From: Alentia gelatinosa
Lineage: Eukaryota > Annelida > Polychaeta > Phyllodocida > Polynoidae
Direction of reading: 5' to 3'
Assembly: GCA_950022655.1 (NCBI GenBank)
Contig: OX465583.1
Coordinates: 67,941,652 to 68,005,651 of the forward strand
Length of the DNA: 64,000 bases
Under the pieces are notes generated by a model. It saw nothing but the letters and a program-made list of their open reading frames with translations, was not told the origin of the DNA and did not search any database. Of this stretch, positions 12,065-24,961 are shown piece after piece (positions within the stretch are counted from its first letter, which is position 1; every line of letters starts with the position of its first letter). A program made the position numbers and the translations under genes.

Positions 12065-12179
12065 GTGAGTCCCCCCTCTCCATACTGTGTTTTTTACTGT
12101 GCCATTAAAATGGGGACTTGGTCGCCTTGTTCTGTCTCTGCTATCAACACAACTCCTTGTAATCAATATGGTATGTAGA

Positions 12180-12552
12180 CGTTAGGGCCCACCACCCGAA
12201 AGTCAGGACATTAGGGCCCACTTATCGGGACGTTAGGGCCCATCTATCGTAACATCAACATATATCATTGAAATATACATACATCTCAAATCATTATTCA
12301 CATTTTATGAAATTTGCAAAAATCATGTCATTTCAATATCATTTGTGGCATTTCTATTGCTCACAAGCTAACAAACATGAACTAATTCTGCAATTTTGGA
12401 TGGGTCCTAACATCCTTTTACACTATTTCTTGCTCCCGGCGCCGCAGGTGTAAACGCGGCATCACGGGGTGGTCGAGGCGCGACTGTGGCTTTCTCACCA
12501 CCAGTCTCGGCTTTGCCCTAACGTCCTGACTTTTGGGTGGTGGGCCCTAACG
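12180..12552. mobile_element. MITE, GTTAGGGCCCACCACCC family
   Basis: Long inverted ends (GTTAGGGCCCACCACCCGAA against TTTTGGGTGGTGGGCCCTAAC), about 370 bp, located about 115 bp after the exon at 11955-12064. The left end repeats GACGTTAGGGCCC three times. Confidence 0.85.
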
Positions 12553-13225
12553 TCCTGCAATCCCAAATATTAACTGCTCTCCTTAGTAATGCAAACATCA
12601 TGGGTAATATCACCATGGCTCCTTTATACTTTCACCATCCTTTCCTCTTTATTCTTTTAGACTTTTTAAAATTTAATATTATTTTTGTTTGGTGTTATTG
12701 TGGTATACAACTCACGACCGACATCTGGGATCGGATGTACTCAGACGTAAATAATACATAACATCTCTGCCCTTATATCTAGCCAATCACCATGCCCTCT
12801 GATGTCACATGACTAGTATGCAAATTTTAAAATGGCTGACAACTGTTGTGTACTAGACTGGTTCCTTTCCCCAATGAAATATGGGACTGCTAACACCCAG
12901 CGAGAGCAACATGTGATCCATCTTGAACTTTTGCTGGACCCCTGCTGATTTGCACTGGCAGTGAAAACTAGCACAATCTCTCTCCCTCGCGAGATTCCCC
13001 AAATACCTTATTTCTACTTGTTTATGGTCAGGGATTATAAAAAATAAAGTAAATTCAATCTTTTATAAGATAAAAGATACTTTATTAGAATGTTTCTCTA
13101 AAAACAAGCGTAGTACTAGCTAAACACTATTACCCATGATGGAGGCGTTACCCATAATGCACAAAATCATGACGGGCGTTACCTGGCCTATCATGTGAGT
13201 GAACGGATAGGCCAGGCTTCCAAGC
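12553..13225. other. intron, no feature seen
   Basis: AT-rich intron sequence with no repeat or coding family recognised. Confidence 0.4.
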
Positions 13226-13978
13226 TTTAAGCCAAATACACATCTACCGATTTCAGAACATGCATGTACATTTGTCTGCAATAAACGGACGGTAATTTGT
13301 CTCAGGCGAGGCATCCTAACGGAGTCGGCTGTAGTCGGTAGATGTAGGATAGCTAGGCAAAGGTCAGGCAACAATTAGTAAACCACCTCCTAAATTGAGG
13401 ACAAAAAGCTTATCAACATGTTGATAAATTTAGTCATAGCCAACAGAATGACGTTTGAAGGCACTGTTCCCAAATCATAACGGCATCGGCCAGGTTCATA
13501 ATCGTATATCTGTCGGTAAGTGTAGACTGATTTGCTTAGGGCTAATACCCACCACCTCTTCTCCTCAATGTCCGCCGGTCGAGTGAAGGGTTACGTAATT
13601 CGCCTGCGAAAAGTTCATCGACTCCTATATGATTTGGGAATCAATCGTTCAACCCTTAATCCAGATGCCCATCTACTGATTTAGGGTTGAACGATTAGTT
13701 CCCAAATCATATAGGATTTACATAACCCCTCGCTCGACCCGCACACTGATAAAATTGGTGTATGGTCCACTAATCACTGGGGGAGGGCAAAAACCAAAGA
13801 AACCAAGTGTTCACTAATCGCTGGGTAGCCTTGCCTAGCTGTCCTACATCTACCGACTCCGTTAGGTTGGCTTGGCTGAGACAAATTACCCTCCGTTTGT
13901 CGCAGACAAACGTACATAAATGTTCCGAAATCGGTAGATGGGCATTGGGCTTAAATCGGTAGATGGGTATTGGGCTTT
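13226..13978. mobile_element. nested copies of the AAGCCCAATAC MITE
   Basis: Starts TTTAAGCCAAATACACATC and contains an internal junction near 13660-13690, where two elements meet head to tail. It ends with two successive copies of the right end (..GGGCATTGGGCTTAA and ..GGGTATTGGGCTTT). It looks like one copy inserted in or beside another. Confidence 0.7.
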
Positions 13979-16521
13979 GAGTGTAGCGCTGTGTTAGTTC
14001 ACTATAGAACTGTGTGGTATCTCGCTGTGGCAGACGTGAGGCAGACGAACACAGCAGGGTGCAGAATGAGTGCAGATCATCCCCAGGTCCAATATGTCTT
14101 CTCCCCATGAGTCTCCATATCTCTTTTTCTCTCATTTTGGATTGTTTATTCTGGAGTGAAACCAGTGTAGTGCAATAAAACTTATTTTCAACTGGCTGCT
14201 GGGGACCTGAAATCTGCCCTGTAGCATGCGCAAACTTGCAAGCTATTCTGGAAGTCCCTAAGTAGTATTTATAGTTAGTCTAAGATCATCTGACCTTGGT
14301 TATCCAAAAATATTATATGCTGGTCTTGTTAATAATTATCCTACAATTCATATCCTACAATTCAGAATGGCGCCAGCTGGTATTTTTGAAATATTGTCCG
14401 AAATGCCTTTAAGCCCATAGTGATATAATATGCTAATCTCAAGAGACATCACGAGATTGAGTCTAAGTTTATTTATGTCACACATTTTGTGGGCTCCGTA
14501 ATTTCATGAGTCGAAGACGAAGCCAACAAAATGTGTGCCATAAATAACTCAAACGAGTGGCATCAAGATTTTATCCTCCCCCGTTTCCGCATTTTTTCAG
14601 CATTAGAAAGTAGTGACATAAACAACACTTTATGTCGCACCTGTGACATAAACAAATCCCATGTTAAGCCCATGGCGTTTTTTACTAGGGGTAGGATAAA
14701 GAATAGAAACATGGCGCATACCTATATATTATGGTCAATGTGGCGACAGTCAGCCAGCCAATCAGGCTAGAAGAATCTATATATCAAGGGTGGGTTTTTT
14801 TTCTTGTACATAATGTCCTTTTGTTGTAACTTAACAAACAAAATACACTCTTGCTTCTAAAAAAAGGAACCCAACAAAATTCAGAATTTAAACAAAGATA
14901 AGCTTCGTATTTTTAGATACCAACATTGAAATGAAGATATATCATTACCATTTTCCTATGATATAATGTCATATGACAGAGAGCTGTAGTAAGATGCTGT
15001 GATAAATGGTCAATGTTTCTAAAGGTGAGGATCTTATATTACAAATACACTATGTTCCCAGTGACCACGACTGATAGGTTTCACCAAAATGTAGAGCACC
15101 ATTGAAGATGGCAAAGAAGTCATGAATATGCATTTACACCATGTTCGTGGCAGCCATGGTTTGAATTTCTTTCATGCCTAATGTTACCCGTGCTGGCTCC
15201 CTGAGTTGTCCCATGTCCCTCCCATTTGTCCACTGTGCCTGGGATGTTGCCTGACAGCTGCCTGCATTCAATCACATTATGTGGCTTTACCACATTCCAC
15301 TATGGCCCTGAATGATTCTCATTAACACCGTGGCTACTGTGGAAGAATTTTTGACAGTCACACATTTTGCCACAGCGGCCACGGCAGTCAGGGTGTGTTA
15401 TGTTTCCTAATGCTGTTCCCCCAAGTCCACTCCAGTTGTTTCACGTCCCTTATGTTTCATCCACAGTGCCTCAAAATGTGGCTTATGTGGTCGCTGGGAA
15501 CAAAGAGGAAACTTAGCATTATGTCTACAGTTTACAGACGGAATTATATGCCAAATCTAGTTTAGGAGAGCGATTACACAATTTCAGCTTTCATATCTAA
15601 TAGCTTGAGGCACCCCCAACCTAGCCTTCTGTTCACTCATTTTTTCCACAGGAATGGTCAAGCAATCTAGTTGTAAAGTCCTGAGGCTGAGACTAGCTAG
15701 GCACAGTCCTTAAGAGTAAAGGAGTAAGATCTCAAACACAGATGCACTAGGTACTACTATGAGTCAAAAACTTAAAGGATTTATTGACAAAATATTTTCT
15801 TTTATACACCATTTAGAGGGTTCATATGACAAGCTTGACATCTGTGAGCTCTGCACTCTCATTGGCTGTTGTATCAACAGCCAATAGGGGATGATAGAAT
15901 ATTTCCAGTTGAGCACCTGCTCCGGTCTGTTGCAAATTCCAGGAGGCCACTCATGATACTGAACAACTGGAAGTGTCATTGGTAGAGCACCCTGCCCAAA
16001 TGTGGACAGACGTAGAACTGGAGCTTAGTGATAATAGGGGTAAATATGCCATTCAAAGCATAGCGGTGATACTGTAAACATCGGGGAGGAAGAGACTAAC
16101 CAATAGGGTGACTGTTCCAAGTCAGTCAATTTGTTCACTAATAGATAAAGGTAAAAAAAAATTTTATTGCAAGTAATTCGCCTCAGGCGGGCGGTCTTCC
16201 ATTAATGCATCATACAGTCTGGACAGTGTACAGTATACAGTACTAGCTAGTCTAGTTGTAAGAATTACATGTAAATTCTTACAACTAGACTAGAATTTTT
16301 TTATGATTATTTTCTTCTCTTAGCGGATGAGCGTCTGTAACGTCTTTAAATAATTTTTGAATAAAAAAAAAGAAAAGAAATAGAAACCAATATTATTTGG
16401 CCACATACAGAAGTACAGGCTAGAACTTTACATAGTGCCATTTTATACCAAGCTGTATAGGGACCATTGAGGGCTGTAAGGGGACAAATACATGTTGGCG
16501 AGTAGACAGTTTGAAGTGGAT
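13979..16521. other. intron with a few repeat fragments
   Basis: 14566-14702 is a TTTATCCTCCCCC..GGGGTAGGATAAA core element. 15180-15480 resembles 21600-21990 (GTTGTCCCATGTCCCTCCC-type text), a degraded dispersed repeat. 16247-16293 is a near-perfect inverted repeat around ACATGT with one extra base. No coding sequence. Confidence 0.45.
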
Positions 16522-16745
16522 CTTATACCGGAAACACACCAAGTGAGAAACGCAGCGATTTTCAGAATCGCCACACAAAATGGCCTGTGGGGACCTATTA
16601 TTTCATATTTCATCGGATTATTGCCTCTGATACGCTAAATTATCAGTGGGAGTATTATGAAATAATATCTCACATGCATGGCATTTTGTGTTGGTGATTC
16701 TGGAGATCGCTACCTTGACTCGCTTGGTGTGTCTCTGGTATAAGG
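16522..16745. mobile_element. MITE, ACACACCAAGCGAG family
   Basis: Ends TTATACCGGAAACACACCAA and CTTGGTGTGTCTCTGGTATAA, internal GCGATTTTCAGAATCGCC. A second copy lies at 24476-24694. Confidence 0.8.
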
Positions 16746-16937
16746 CAAGGTAGGGACAACGATCAATCTGCATAATATAAAAGACACTATTGAACGGTTT
16801 CACCAATTACCCCGGCAAATTTACATGTAAAACCTTATTTATTTCAAGCTCTGAGGCATCCTCAATTTTTTACATCCAGGCAGGACTCATACCCCATATA
16901 AGGGGGCCCTCCCACCTACTACGATTAACTCTACGAT

Positions 16938-17528
16938 TTATGCCCCAGTCACACTGGCGTAAAAAAACGCCGTTTTCTCGTGTACGCACCTCTACGTTCT
17001 TCTACGCATTTTGAAATCTACAAATGCGTTGTAAAACGCCGCAAAACGCGGAGATACGTTAAAGAAAGTCGGAATACGCCGGAAAACGCCACAATGCGTA
17101 CAGAAGCGTAATGCCCCAGTCACACTGGCGTAAAAAACGGCGTTTTTCCGTGTACGCATGTCTACGTTCTTCTACGCATTTTGGAATCTCAAAATACGCC
17201 GCAAAACGCCGCAATACGCGGAGATGCGTAAAGGAAAGTCGGAATGCGCCGAAAAACGCCACAATGCGTACAGAAGCGTTGATAAGCGTTGATGAACGTT
17301 GACGTTCCAAATCCGTTGTCTCCAACAATTCAAATACGTAGAAGAAACGCCGAATTTTACGCCAGTGTGACTGGGGCATAAAGAAACGTTGATGAACGTT
17401 GAGAAGCGTACTAAAGCATTAAAGAAACGCAAACAGATACGTTCCAAATCCGTAGTTAATATGTGGTCCCCACCAATTCAAATATGTAGAAGAAACGCCA
17501 AATTTTACGCCAGTGTGACTGGGGCATT
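16938..17528. mobile_element. nested MITE pair, ATGCCCCAGTCACACTGGCG family
   Basis: The same end occurs four times: forward at 16939 and 17111, inverted at 17361 and 17507. The inner pair (17110-17380) is a complete element with ..GTGTACGCATGTCTACGTTC and GCAAAACGCCGCAATACGCG text; the outer pair encloses it. This suggests one family member inside another or an unequal duplication. Confidence 0.85.
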
Positions 17529-18990
17529 ATAACACTTAGTCAATTAGTCAGGTTTTGTTGCTGAGCTACGCGCCGATGCACTATAACGTGCTACAACAAA
17601 AAAGAACTCACATATCATGAGTATGGAAATATGGGAATTGTTAAAGGAGCTTCACAGACAATCCGGCTGTTTCTTTATCAGACTTAAACCATTTTATAAT
17701 GGGAATTCTCAGTTGATTAGACTGCTCCTTCAGAGGAGCACATGGCATTGTTGACAAAACAAAGCCCTGCAACACTTGAGGTGCTTTCCACTGTAGAAAG
17801 TAATCCCAGAGGCTGTGTCTGGTTTGACATAAATAATAATAGAAATGAGAGTATTTTATTTGCCATATAAATATGTGCATCTCTATTTACATGTAGAACA
17901 CAAAATACCCTGCAAATCTCTCAGAATTTAGGATAATTGAAAAACTGGCGTATGGGAGAGTGTAAAAATGATAAATTAAATACCGTGTGGGCAACAGGGA
18001 TCACAGGTGTGACAGAAACGGACAATGGGATATGAAATGATAAAATATTTACAGAAAATGTGTGCATGAAGTACGCACTGAACAGAGAGAACCATGAAAT
18101 TACCTATAAGTTATTTTCTAATTGCATTGCTGAATTGGAAACGTTCTATTCGTTTTGATTTGTTTGATGAAAGGAATTCCTTGTGATATTTCAGATGGTC
18201 ATCCAGGTATATACTTTCGCTGTGATAGCATGCCCCCGGAACATATTGACAGGACTAACCTTTCTCCTTTCCCTTGATTACCACAACAGTAGCTATAGGC
18301 TCTTGATATAAACCTGGAAAGCTCATATCTTCGAAATCATGGATGAGTTCTCATCAGTAAAAGCTTTGTTTGAATCAGCAGTTTGTATTAAAACATAATG
18401 TAGCAATACAAGAGAAAAAAATATATATATACAACTGAAAAATAAATTTAATTAAGATTTATGCATAAGTTATTTAGAAATATTCAAATATTATTCATGT
18501 TACCAATAATGATGGGAACCATTTCAATTTCATAAACAGTCTATGTATCTGTAGATGTGACTAAGCTATCATAAGCAAACATGGCTTGATTTTTTTGCTG
18601 TAAAAGCTGTGGAAACCATATCTACTTTACAAACTACTCTGAGATAAATCTCCCTGTCCCTGTTTCAGTTCGTAAGAGGCCATTGCTTTATCTGGGTGAC
18701 GGGTTGTGCTCTAGAATACATTAAACCATGAGTGCTTGGCTCCACATTAAAACATTAGTGTTTGCCGCTTTGCAAGCAGTTTGTTGTACAATGCCTGCGT
18801 AATAATAACCGCGCGTCTAGAGTTCTGACGTCAGAGTGAGCCTAACACAATCACCATATATGGCAAACATCATTTGCATGGCGGATTTGGTTTCGGTATG
18901 ATAAGCTGCGCATGCGTCAAATTCCACTTCCTGTAATGGTCAATGTATTTTTGTCGATGGTCGTCGGTGTGAGGTATGAACAGTGGTACG
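17529..18990. other. intron, no feature seen
   Basis: AT-rich, without recognised repeats or coding sequence. Confidence 0.4.
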
Positions 18991-19277
18991 TTAAGGCCTG
19001 GCGTCCACCTTCTACGATAGAAATTTAGCCCTACTGATATGGCACCCATACAGAAAGTAAATGTCGGAGACATATCGGGAAGGTGCAAAATAGTAGACAT
19101 ATATCTAGACATGCCAATCCACCACACATCGTAAGGGGTTTTTATGGTGCCTAATCGCAGAAACATGGTCAACTGCCCCGATAATAGGTGACCTTCCGAC
19201 GCGATTTTGATTTTTTATCGGGAGGTGCATCGTAGACCATATTGGAGCCATATCGTAGTAGGTGGGTGTCGGGCCTA
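18991..19277 (-). mobile_element. MITE, GGCGTCCACCTACTACGAT family
   Basis: About 287 bp with ends TTAAGGCCTGGCGTCCACCT and GTGTCGGGCCTAA. Inverted relative to 24702, 29484, 39328 and 59576, with which it shares TTTCTGCGATTAGGCAC and TCGGGAGGTGCATCGTA blocks. Confidence 0.85.
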
Positions 19278-19449
19278 ACACCTCTCTGGGTGGACTGACC
19301 ATTCAGACATCCAGGCCTGGAACCCACCGGGCTTCCGATGTACACTGACACATTCTACAACACATAAATACATTGAATTGAATGCGTATCGGATCACATC
19401 GGGAGGTCTGAATACAAGTGTTTCCGTTCAACGCCGCCTAACAGTGCAT

Positions 19450-19730
19450 TGTCTAGTTAAGGACCATTTCCATTGGCCAACGAAAACGGTATAGATTTTC
19501 TGAGTCACCCAGAAAGTCTGTTGGTGGTGCCACTGACTGTGCATCGGTATGAGTGTAGTAGATTTCACTCAGTGACCAAGCTTTAACTCAGTGGTGGGTG
19601 GTCCCACATTGCATAATCTAAGCAGAAAAAGTTGTGGGTCACTTCACGAGCTGGGTCGTTTCCATTGATCGATTTTGGGTCAGCAGAGCCAAAAGTCCGT
19701 CAGGAGGTCCCCTATAATTCAAATCGTAGA
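19450..19730. mobile_element. CCATTTCCATTGGC-family element
   Basis: Shares CCATTTCCATTGGCCAACGA and GGTCACTTCACGAGCTGGGT blocks with 49783-50073. Related copies at 49220-49645 and 51770-52130. Confidence 0.65.
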
Positions 19731-20679
19731 CGTGGATATAAATTGTAGACCGTCAGGATGGCTTGATCACGATTGGCTCACGGTTCAATCGGTGTATCAA
19801 TTTAGATCTCAGGCATACTTTTAATGCTGAAATATACTGCAATTTTGGAAATACTGAAAGAATCTGAATAAGAGATATTTTCCCGTTAAATCACCTACTA
19901 TAGGTTACGACAGGCTATGAAAAATCCAACATGTTGGATTTCATCGGGAGCTCTATGATTGGCGTTTTCAATCGCAGCTTATCGGTATGCAATCATGAGG
20001 TATTGTAGAGTTGATCGCATAAACTAGTTCCACTTCCACGATTGTTTCCTGACATCACGTTAGAATAGGTTTCATGTCGGGAAGTCAATCTTTTTTTCTT
20101 TTTTTTAATCATGTTTATTAGGGTTCTTCATTAATCATACAGAAAAATGTCTGGGCTCGGTTTTATCGTTCTTCCGCCCAGTCCCTTCATTAGCTTGGGT
20201 ACAATCAGTTTTTTTCATTGGCTGGTATTCCGTGTTATTTCCAGTACAACCTTGCAGTAACATTATAGTACATTGATACACCTACTACCGTATAACACAG
20301 CGATTTTACAATATCTATATAATTCTACATATAGATGCACACCCATAGTTTTTTGTTTTTGTTTTTTTTATTCCCAGAGGTTCTACCACGTAGGTTAGTT
20401 CTTCCACCAATGGTACATTTTTCAACATACAGTGTTCAGGCTTACATGTCATCTATAGAGGGAGTAACATATTTAAGTAGTTATCAAAGTCTGTGGCATT
20501 TACAAATTGACCAGCTTGCTACCAATGTTGTTTTACATAACAGATGATGATGGAATGGAATGGGATGGGTGCTGCATATATGTAACAGTTAACCATACAT
20601 ACAAAGTATAATCTGATGAGATGTAATGAATGATAGTGATACCACAATACCAGCAATGCACCATTTTAGTTTTACAGGT

Positions 20680-20718
20680 GATCGTAGCCTTGTCGTGGTT
20701 GGTGGACGCCCCCCTTAA
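20680..20718. mobile_element. right-end fragment of the CCACGACAAGGCTACGAC family
   Basis: Only GATCGTAGCCTTGTCGTGGT through TGGACGCCCCCCTTAA remains. Confidence 0.7.
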
Positions 20719-22654
20719 GCCACAATCAGTAGTCGATAATTCCGACAAGGCAGTTGCAGTGCAAGCTACCAACCACACAATAGGTAGATGTATCACAAGC
20801 TACCATTAGTTGGCATTTAACGCTCATATCATTATACAATAAATAAATTAAGTAAAGGGGTAAAGGGGGGGACAGGCGCACACCTGAGCCTTGGTGAGCC
20901 TTTACAGTGAGACCTATTATCTGTTGCATTTTATTGTCCACGAAGATTTTCAAAAGGTATCTAGAATATCTTATCGTTGTAGTGAAATATTGATGTTTGG
21001 ATCATGGTTGCCATCTGAGACTTACTTCATCTTCATTACAACTCTCCATATCATCAGCTTGTGAATACCATCCTGACTTCGACATCAACACAAAGTGTAT
21101 CTGATAAATTCATGCACTTGAGAGATGTGATAGCTACAAATAGAAATATTTTTGAAAGTTATCAGGGCATATTGTCTAAGACAGAAACATTGAGCGAGTG
21201 TGCTGTAACGCTAGGCTTACACTGGGCCATGACGACAATGTTTCACCAAAATGTAGTGCGCCCTTTTTTTATTATTCTTGGAAGAATGTACATTGTTGTG
21301 AAATGCATCTAATGCTTCAATTAGTACACAACAGGATAAGAAATTACTATAAGTGTACTATATTTTTCATGCACATAGTTAGATAAGCTTCCTAGATGAG
21401 TTTCCTTCGATTTCAGACATTGTTTGACGTTGGAGTGATCACTTGTAGCCCTTTCGATAGTCCATTATGCGCCAATGGAAAATTCACATGTATTCTCTAC
21501 CCAAATTTACTGTAACTCTTTCGGTTCAATAAATAGAGCGAAGCTCGTTTTTCAAAAATGATCCGAGCAGCCACAGTTTGAGGATATTTTCTATGGGTTT
21601 GAGGACCTTCTAGGCTCACATTGTTCACTCCGTTGTATCACGTCCCTCACGTTTTGTTCATGGTGCATCCCCAGTGCCCTGTGCGGCCGACTGCTGTCAG
21701 TCACATTCAGTCAAGTTGTGTGGGTTGAACCCGTGTCAGTATGGCCAGTACAAATCGCATTAGCACCATGGCCTCTGTGGCCGATTTTATACGTATTGAA
21801 AATCTGCCATGGAGACCATCGACACCAGGGTGAGTTACGTTTGTTGGTGCCGTCCTGCTGAGTTGTCTCACACCAGTCCTGGTTCGCCGTTGTTCATCCA
21901 CGGTGGCCTGAAATGTGGCCACCGTGGATGCCATGGCCCTAGTGTACACGCAGGGTATGTGCATTGTGTTAACATGTGTGCCACTTGTGTTGTGTCAAAT
22001 GGGTATGCAAAATTGTCCTAGCTGCCACATTTGAAATACACTTAAGCCAGAATAGAACTGGAAACCACAACTTAATCCTTCTCTTGTGTGAACGCTTTAA
22101 ACCAATTATGTTTGAAAATTAAGTTGATTGATCTGATAAAACTATTCTCTTCATAATACTTTGCTGTAACATATTTAATATGCATTTTCCTTATAATGCC
22201 TGGAATTAATAACTCTGATTATCGAATATTACCTCTGACGTTTTTAATGAGACAAACCTGAAAATGTTCAAGAAATCTGAAATGTTCAAAGGCTAAAACG
22301 ATATGTGTTAATCCGATTATGGCTTCTTGTAGAATTCTTGTAGGAAAAAAAGAAATTCCAACCCAACCACGGGAAAAGGAAAAATTAAACCCTTCTTGTA
22401 GAATCCAGTTTTGATTAAACTTGACATTTCTTTTCGTGGAACACCCCCTTGGAGGGAGAATGTAGGAGTTGGGTCCTGATTGTCTGCAGACATAGGTTTG
22501 AAGAATCTATTGTTTATGGTACGCTTTATCTTCATCCAACAGCAGCTTGAGCTAATGTTACAAATAAAGCCTGTTAATGGATGGTCCACCAGTTTGCTTA
22601 GTTAGAGTTAATGCTGTAGAAAGCATCTCCTACTAATACCTGTCAGTGTCTATC
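20719..22654. other. intron, mostly featureless
   Basis: AT-rich. 21600-21990 resembles 15180-15480. No convincing coding sequence. Confidence 0.4.
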
Positions 22655-22954
22655 GTAAAACTGGATGAGTTTTAATCTTGGCCACCATATGCCACGACTG
22701 GAGTTTGGCATAGTGATTTCACAAGGCAAAGCCGAGTGAAGTCCGGAGCCAAAACTTCAGGAGTGGAATGCGGTGGCCACGATTAAAACGAATCAGGTTT
22801 TGATTTTATCTTTCCCCATCTCCTCGATTTTGGGATATTATGTGATAAAAATTCTGTATGCCACTAGTGACATATAAAACTCTGTATGCCAGGCAGTGTG
22901 GCATATGGAAACTCAGTGTTAAGCCTATGGGATTTTATATTAGGGGTAGGATAA
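22655..22954 (+). mobile_element. composite element with TATCCTACCCC core
   Basis: About 300 bp, from TAAAACTGGATGAGTTTTAA to TAGGGGTAGGATAA. The whole element recurs inverted at 46825-47130 (TTTATCCTACCCCTAA .. CTCATCCAGTTTTACA). Confidence 0.85.
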
Positions 22955-23224
22955 TATCTAAGCGGTCCTCATCGGCAGATCTAGCAGAAAATTAGGACAG
23001 CTGCCTGGGGCTGAGTTACTCCCATAAGGACGGGTGCTGGCGGCAGTCTGTCCGTCTAGAGGACGGGCAACTAATGGTTTAAACTGATATCCAAGTTTGT
23101 TATCATGCAGTATGATATATGATCATGAATATTTTATTTCTTTTCAATAGAATTACTAAGTATGATGTTATATATACATTTTCTGAAGATTTCATGAATA
23201 TTGCTCTTTTATTTCTTTGGTAAG

Positions 23225-23389
23225 ATATTTATGTTGATATTGGAACAATGATGCATCAACGCATCTTGTGACTTTAGTGCGGTGATGCCTCGAGGCATCA
23301 TGCGTCTTTAGTGTGGTGATGCCTCGAGGCATCATGCGTCTCTAGTGTGGTGATGCCTCCAGGACTTATGCGTCCTTAAAGGGTTAAAC
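23225..23389. repeat. short hairpin array, GATGCCTCGAGGCATC
   Basis: Three to four units with GATGCCTCGAGGCATCATG, ending in AAAGGGTTAAA. Same architecture as 6622-7105 but with a different palindrome centre. Confidence 0.75.
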
Positions 23390-23394
23390 AGGAG

Positions 23395-23742
23395 TAAAGA
23401 AGAAACCAACAAGCTTTGGTCAAAGTCATATTATCTCACCCCGGGAATAAATGTCCATAGGCTTAACATTGGGAACTCGTTCTCCATGCCTCTACAAGTA
23501 TTGCAGTCCGTTCTCCATGGTTTATATCCTGTGTGTTGTCCACTTTTTTAGTGTGTACAGGGGTGAGATAAATACAGAAAGCAACTCATTTTGGTCAAAG
23601 AAGTCATTCTCCAACTCGTTTGAATGCTATGTGATATATATTGTCGCCTCGTTCATATCACTCCGCATCAAACTCGTGAGCGCAGTGAGAACCTTGTACA
23701 GAATACGACTTAGAGAGTGTGAGATCTTATGAGAGGGGTGCC
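23395..23742 (+). mobile_element. composite element with TTATCTCACCCC core
   Basis: GAAGAAACCAACAAGCTTTG arm, TTATCTCACCCCGGGAATAA core, CCATAGGCTTAACATTGGG box, GGGGTGAGATAAAT, then an arm of the GCACCCCTCTCATAAGATC family. Related to 45243-45520, 62395-62700 and 63799-63955. Confidence 0.75.
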
Positions 23743-24475
23743 ACCTGGGCGTACGTCCCTCCCTCTGGTGTAGGCATACACAGCTTGTGTCTTTCCCCAT
23801 TTGCTCATTTTACCTGCACCTTGTAGTCTCCATCTGCTCCTCAAATCCCTGCCCTATCGCCTGATTATAGACATCCTTCCTCCATCAACCACCCACCATT
23901 AACCTGTTACAGCCTCGATGACTATTCTTTGATAAAAAAATTGTCTCCGATTGCACTTAAGATGGCTGAGAAAAAGAGCCATGGTAAAATGACCTACCCC
24001 GTCCCTCACACTAAGCGAAGTCCCATGTCAAATGAGCAAGTCCCACTGCTCATATATCAAGGGCCTCAGTCAGTACAGAAGCACTGATGGGCCCCCTCTC
24101 AGGTCCACTGTGTGATCATACAGCAGCAAGAGGGAACTTCTGAAGACATTCATTGGTATTGTTTTATCATTTAGAGTTGAACTGTTAACGTGACCTTTCT
24201 AAATAAGATAAGGGAAACTTTCAATTTTGGAAAGAGCTCACTGCCATCAGTCTGTCAGTTTGGTCAATATTATTATGGCCTGGCTCTGGGGATAGTCACG
24301 ATAGGGTAAGTGAATTGCCTTCCTGTAAGTAGGACAAATTGTCTCTGAACTCTTGGGATTGTTGAATAATCTAGGATCATATATGAAGACCCTTTTTGGT
24401 ACTCCAAGGAGACCCAGGGACGATGATGGTCAACTTTATTCAACAATTGTGGATGACCTTATGGATGGCTAATAC

Positions 24476-24694
24476 TGAGACACACCAAGCGAGTAACACG
24501 GCGATTTTCAGAATCGCCAACACAAAATGGCATGTCTCTGAGCTATTATTTCATATTTTACCTGAAAATTGCTTCTCCAATGCTAAATCATCGATGGGAG
24601 ATGTTACTATGAAATAATATCTCACATACATGCTATTTTGTAATGACGATTCCGGAGATCGCCGCCTTGACTCGCTTGGTGTGTCCCAGGCATT
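24476..24694. mobile_element. MITE, ACACACCAAGCGAG family
   Basis: Ends GAGACACACCAAGCGAG and CTCGCTTGGTGTGTCCCAGG. It is inserted in or beside an older GTTTAATAATCTAGG-family copy that starts near 24360. Confidence 0.75.
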
Positions 24695-24701
24695 AGCGAA
24701 G

Positions 24702-24961
24702 TAAGGCGCGGCGTCCACCTACTACGATATGGCTCCGATATGTTCTAGGATGCACATCCCGACCTGCAAAATCGTAGACATATGTCTAGATAAGCCAATT
24801 CACCATGCGTTATATGGGATTTTTGTCGGTGCCTAATCGCAGAAACGTGATCAACTGCCCCGATATCAGGTAACCTTCCGACGCGATTTTGATTTTTTTA
24901 TCGGGAAGTGCATCGTAGACCATATCGGTGCCATATCGTAGTAGGTGGACGCCGGGCCTTA
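24702..24961 (+). mobile_element. MITE, GGCGTCCACCTACTACGAT family
   Basis: About 260 bp, ends TAAGGCGCGGCGTCCACCTA and GTGGACGCCGGGCCTTA. Confidence 0.85.
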
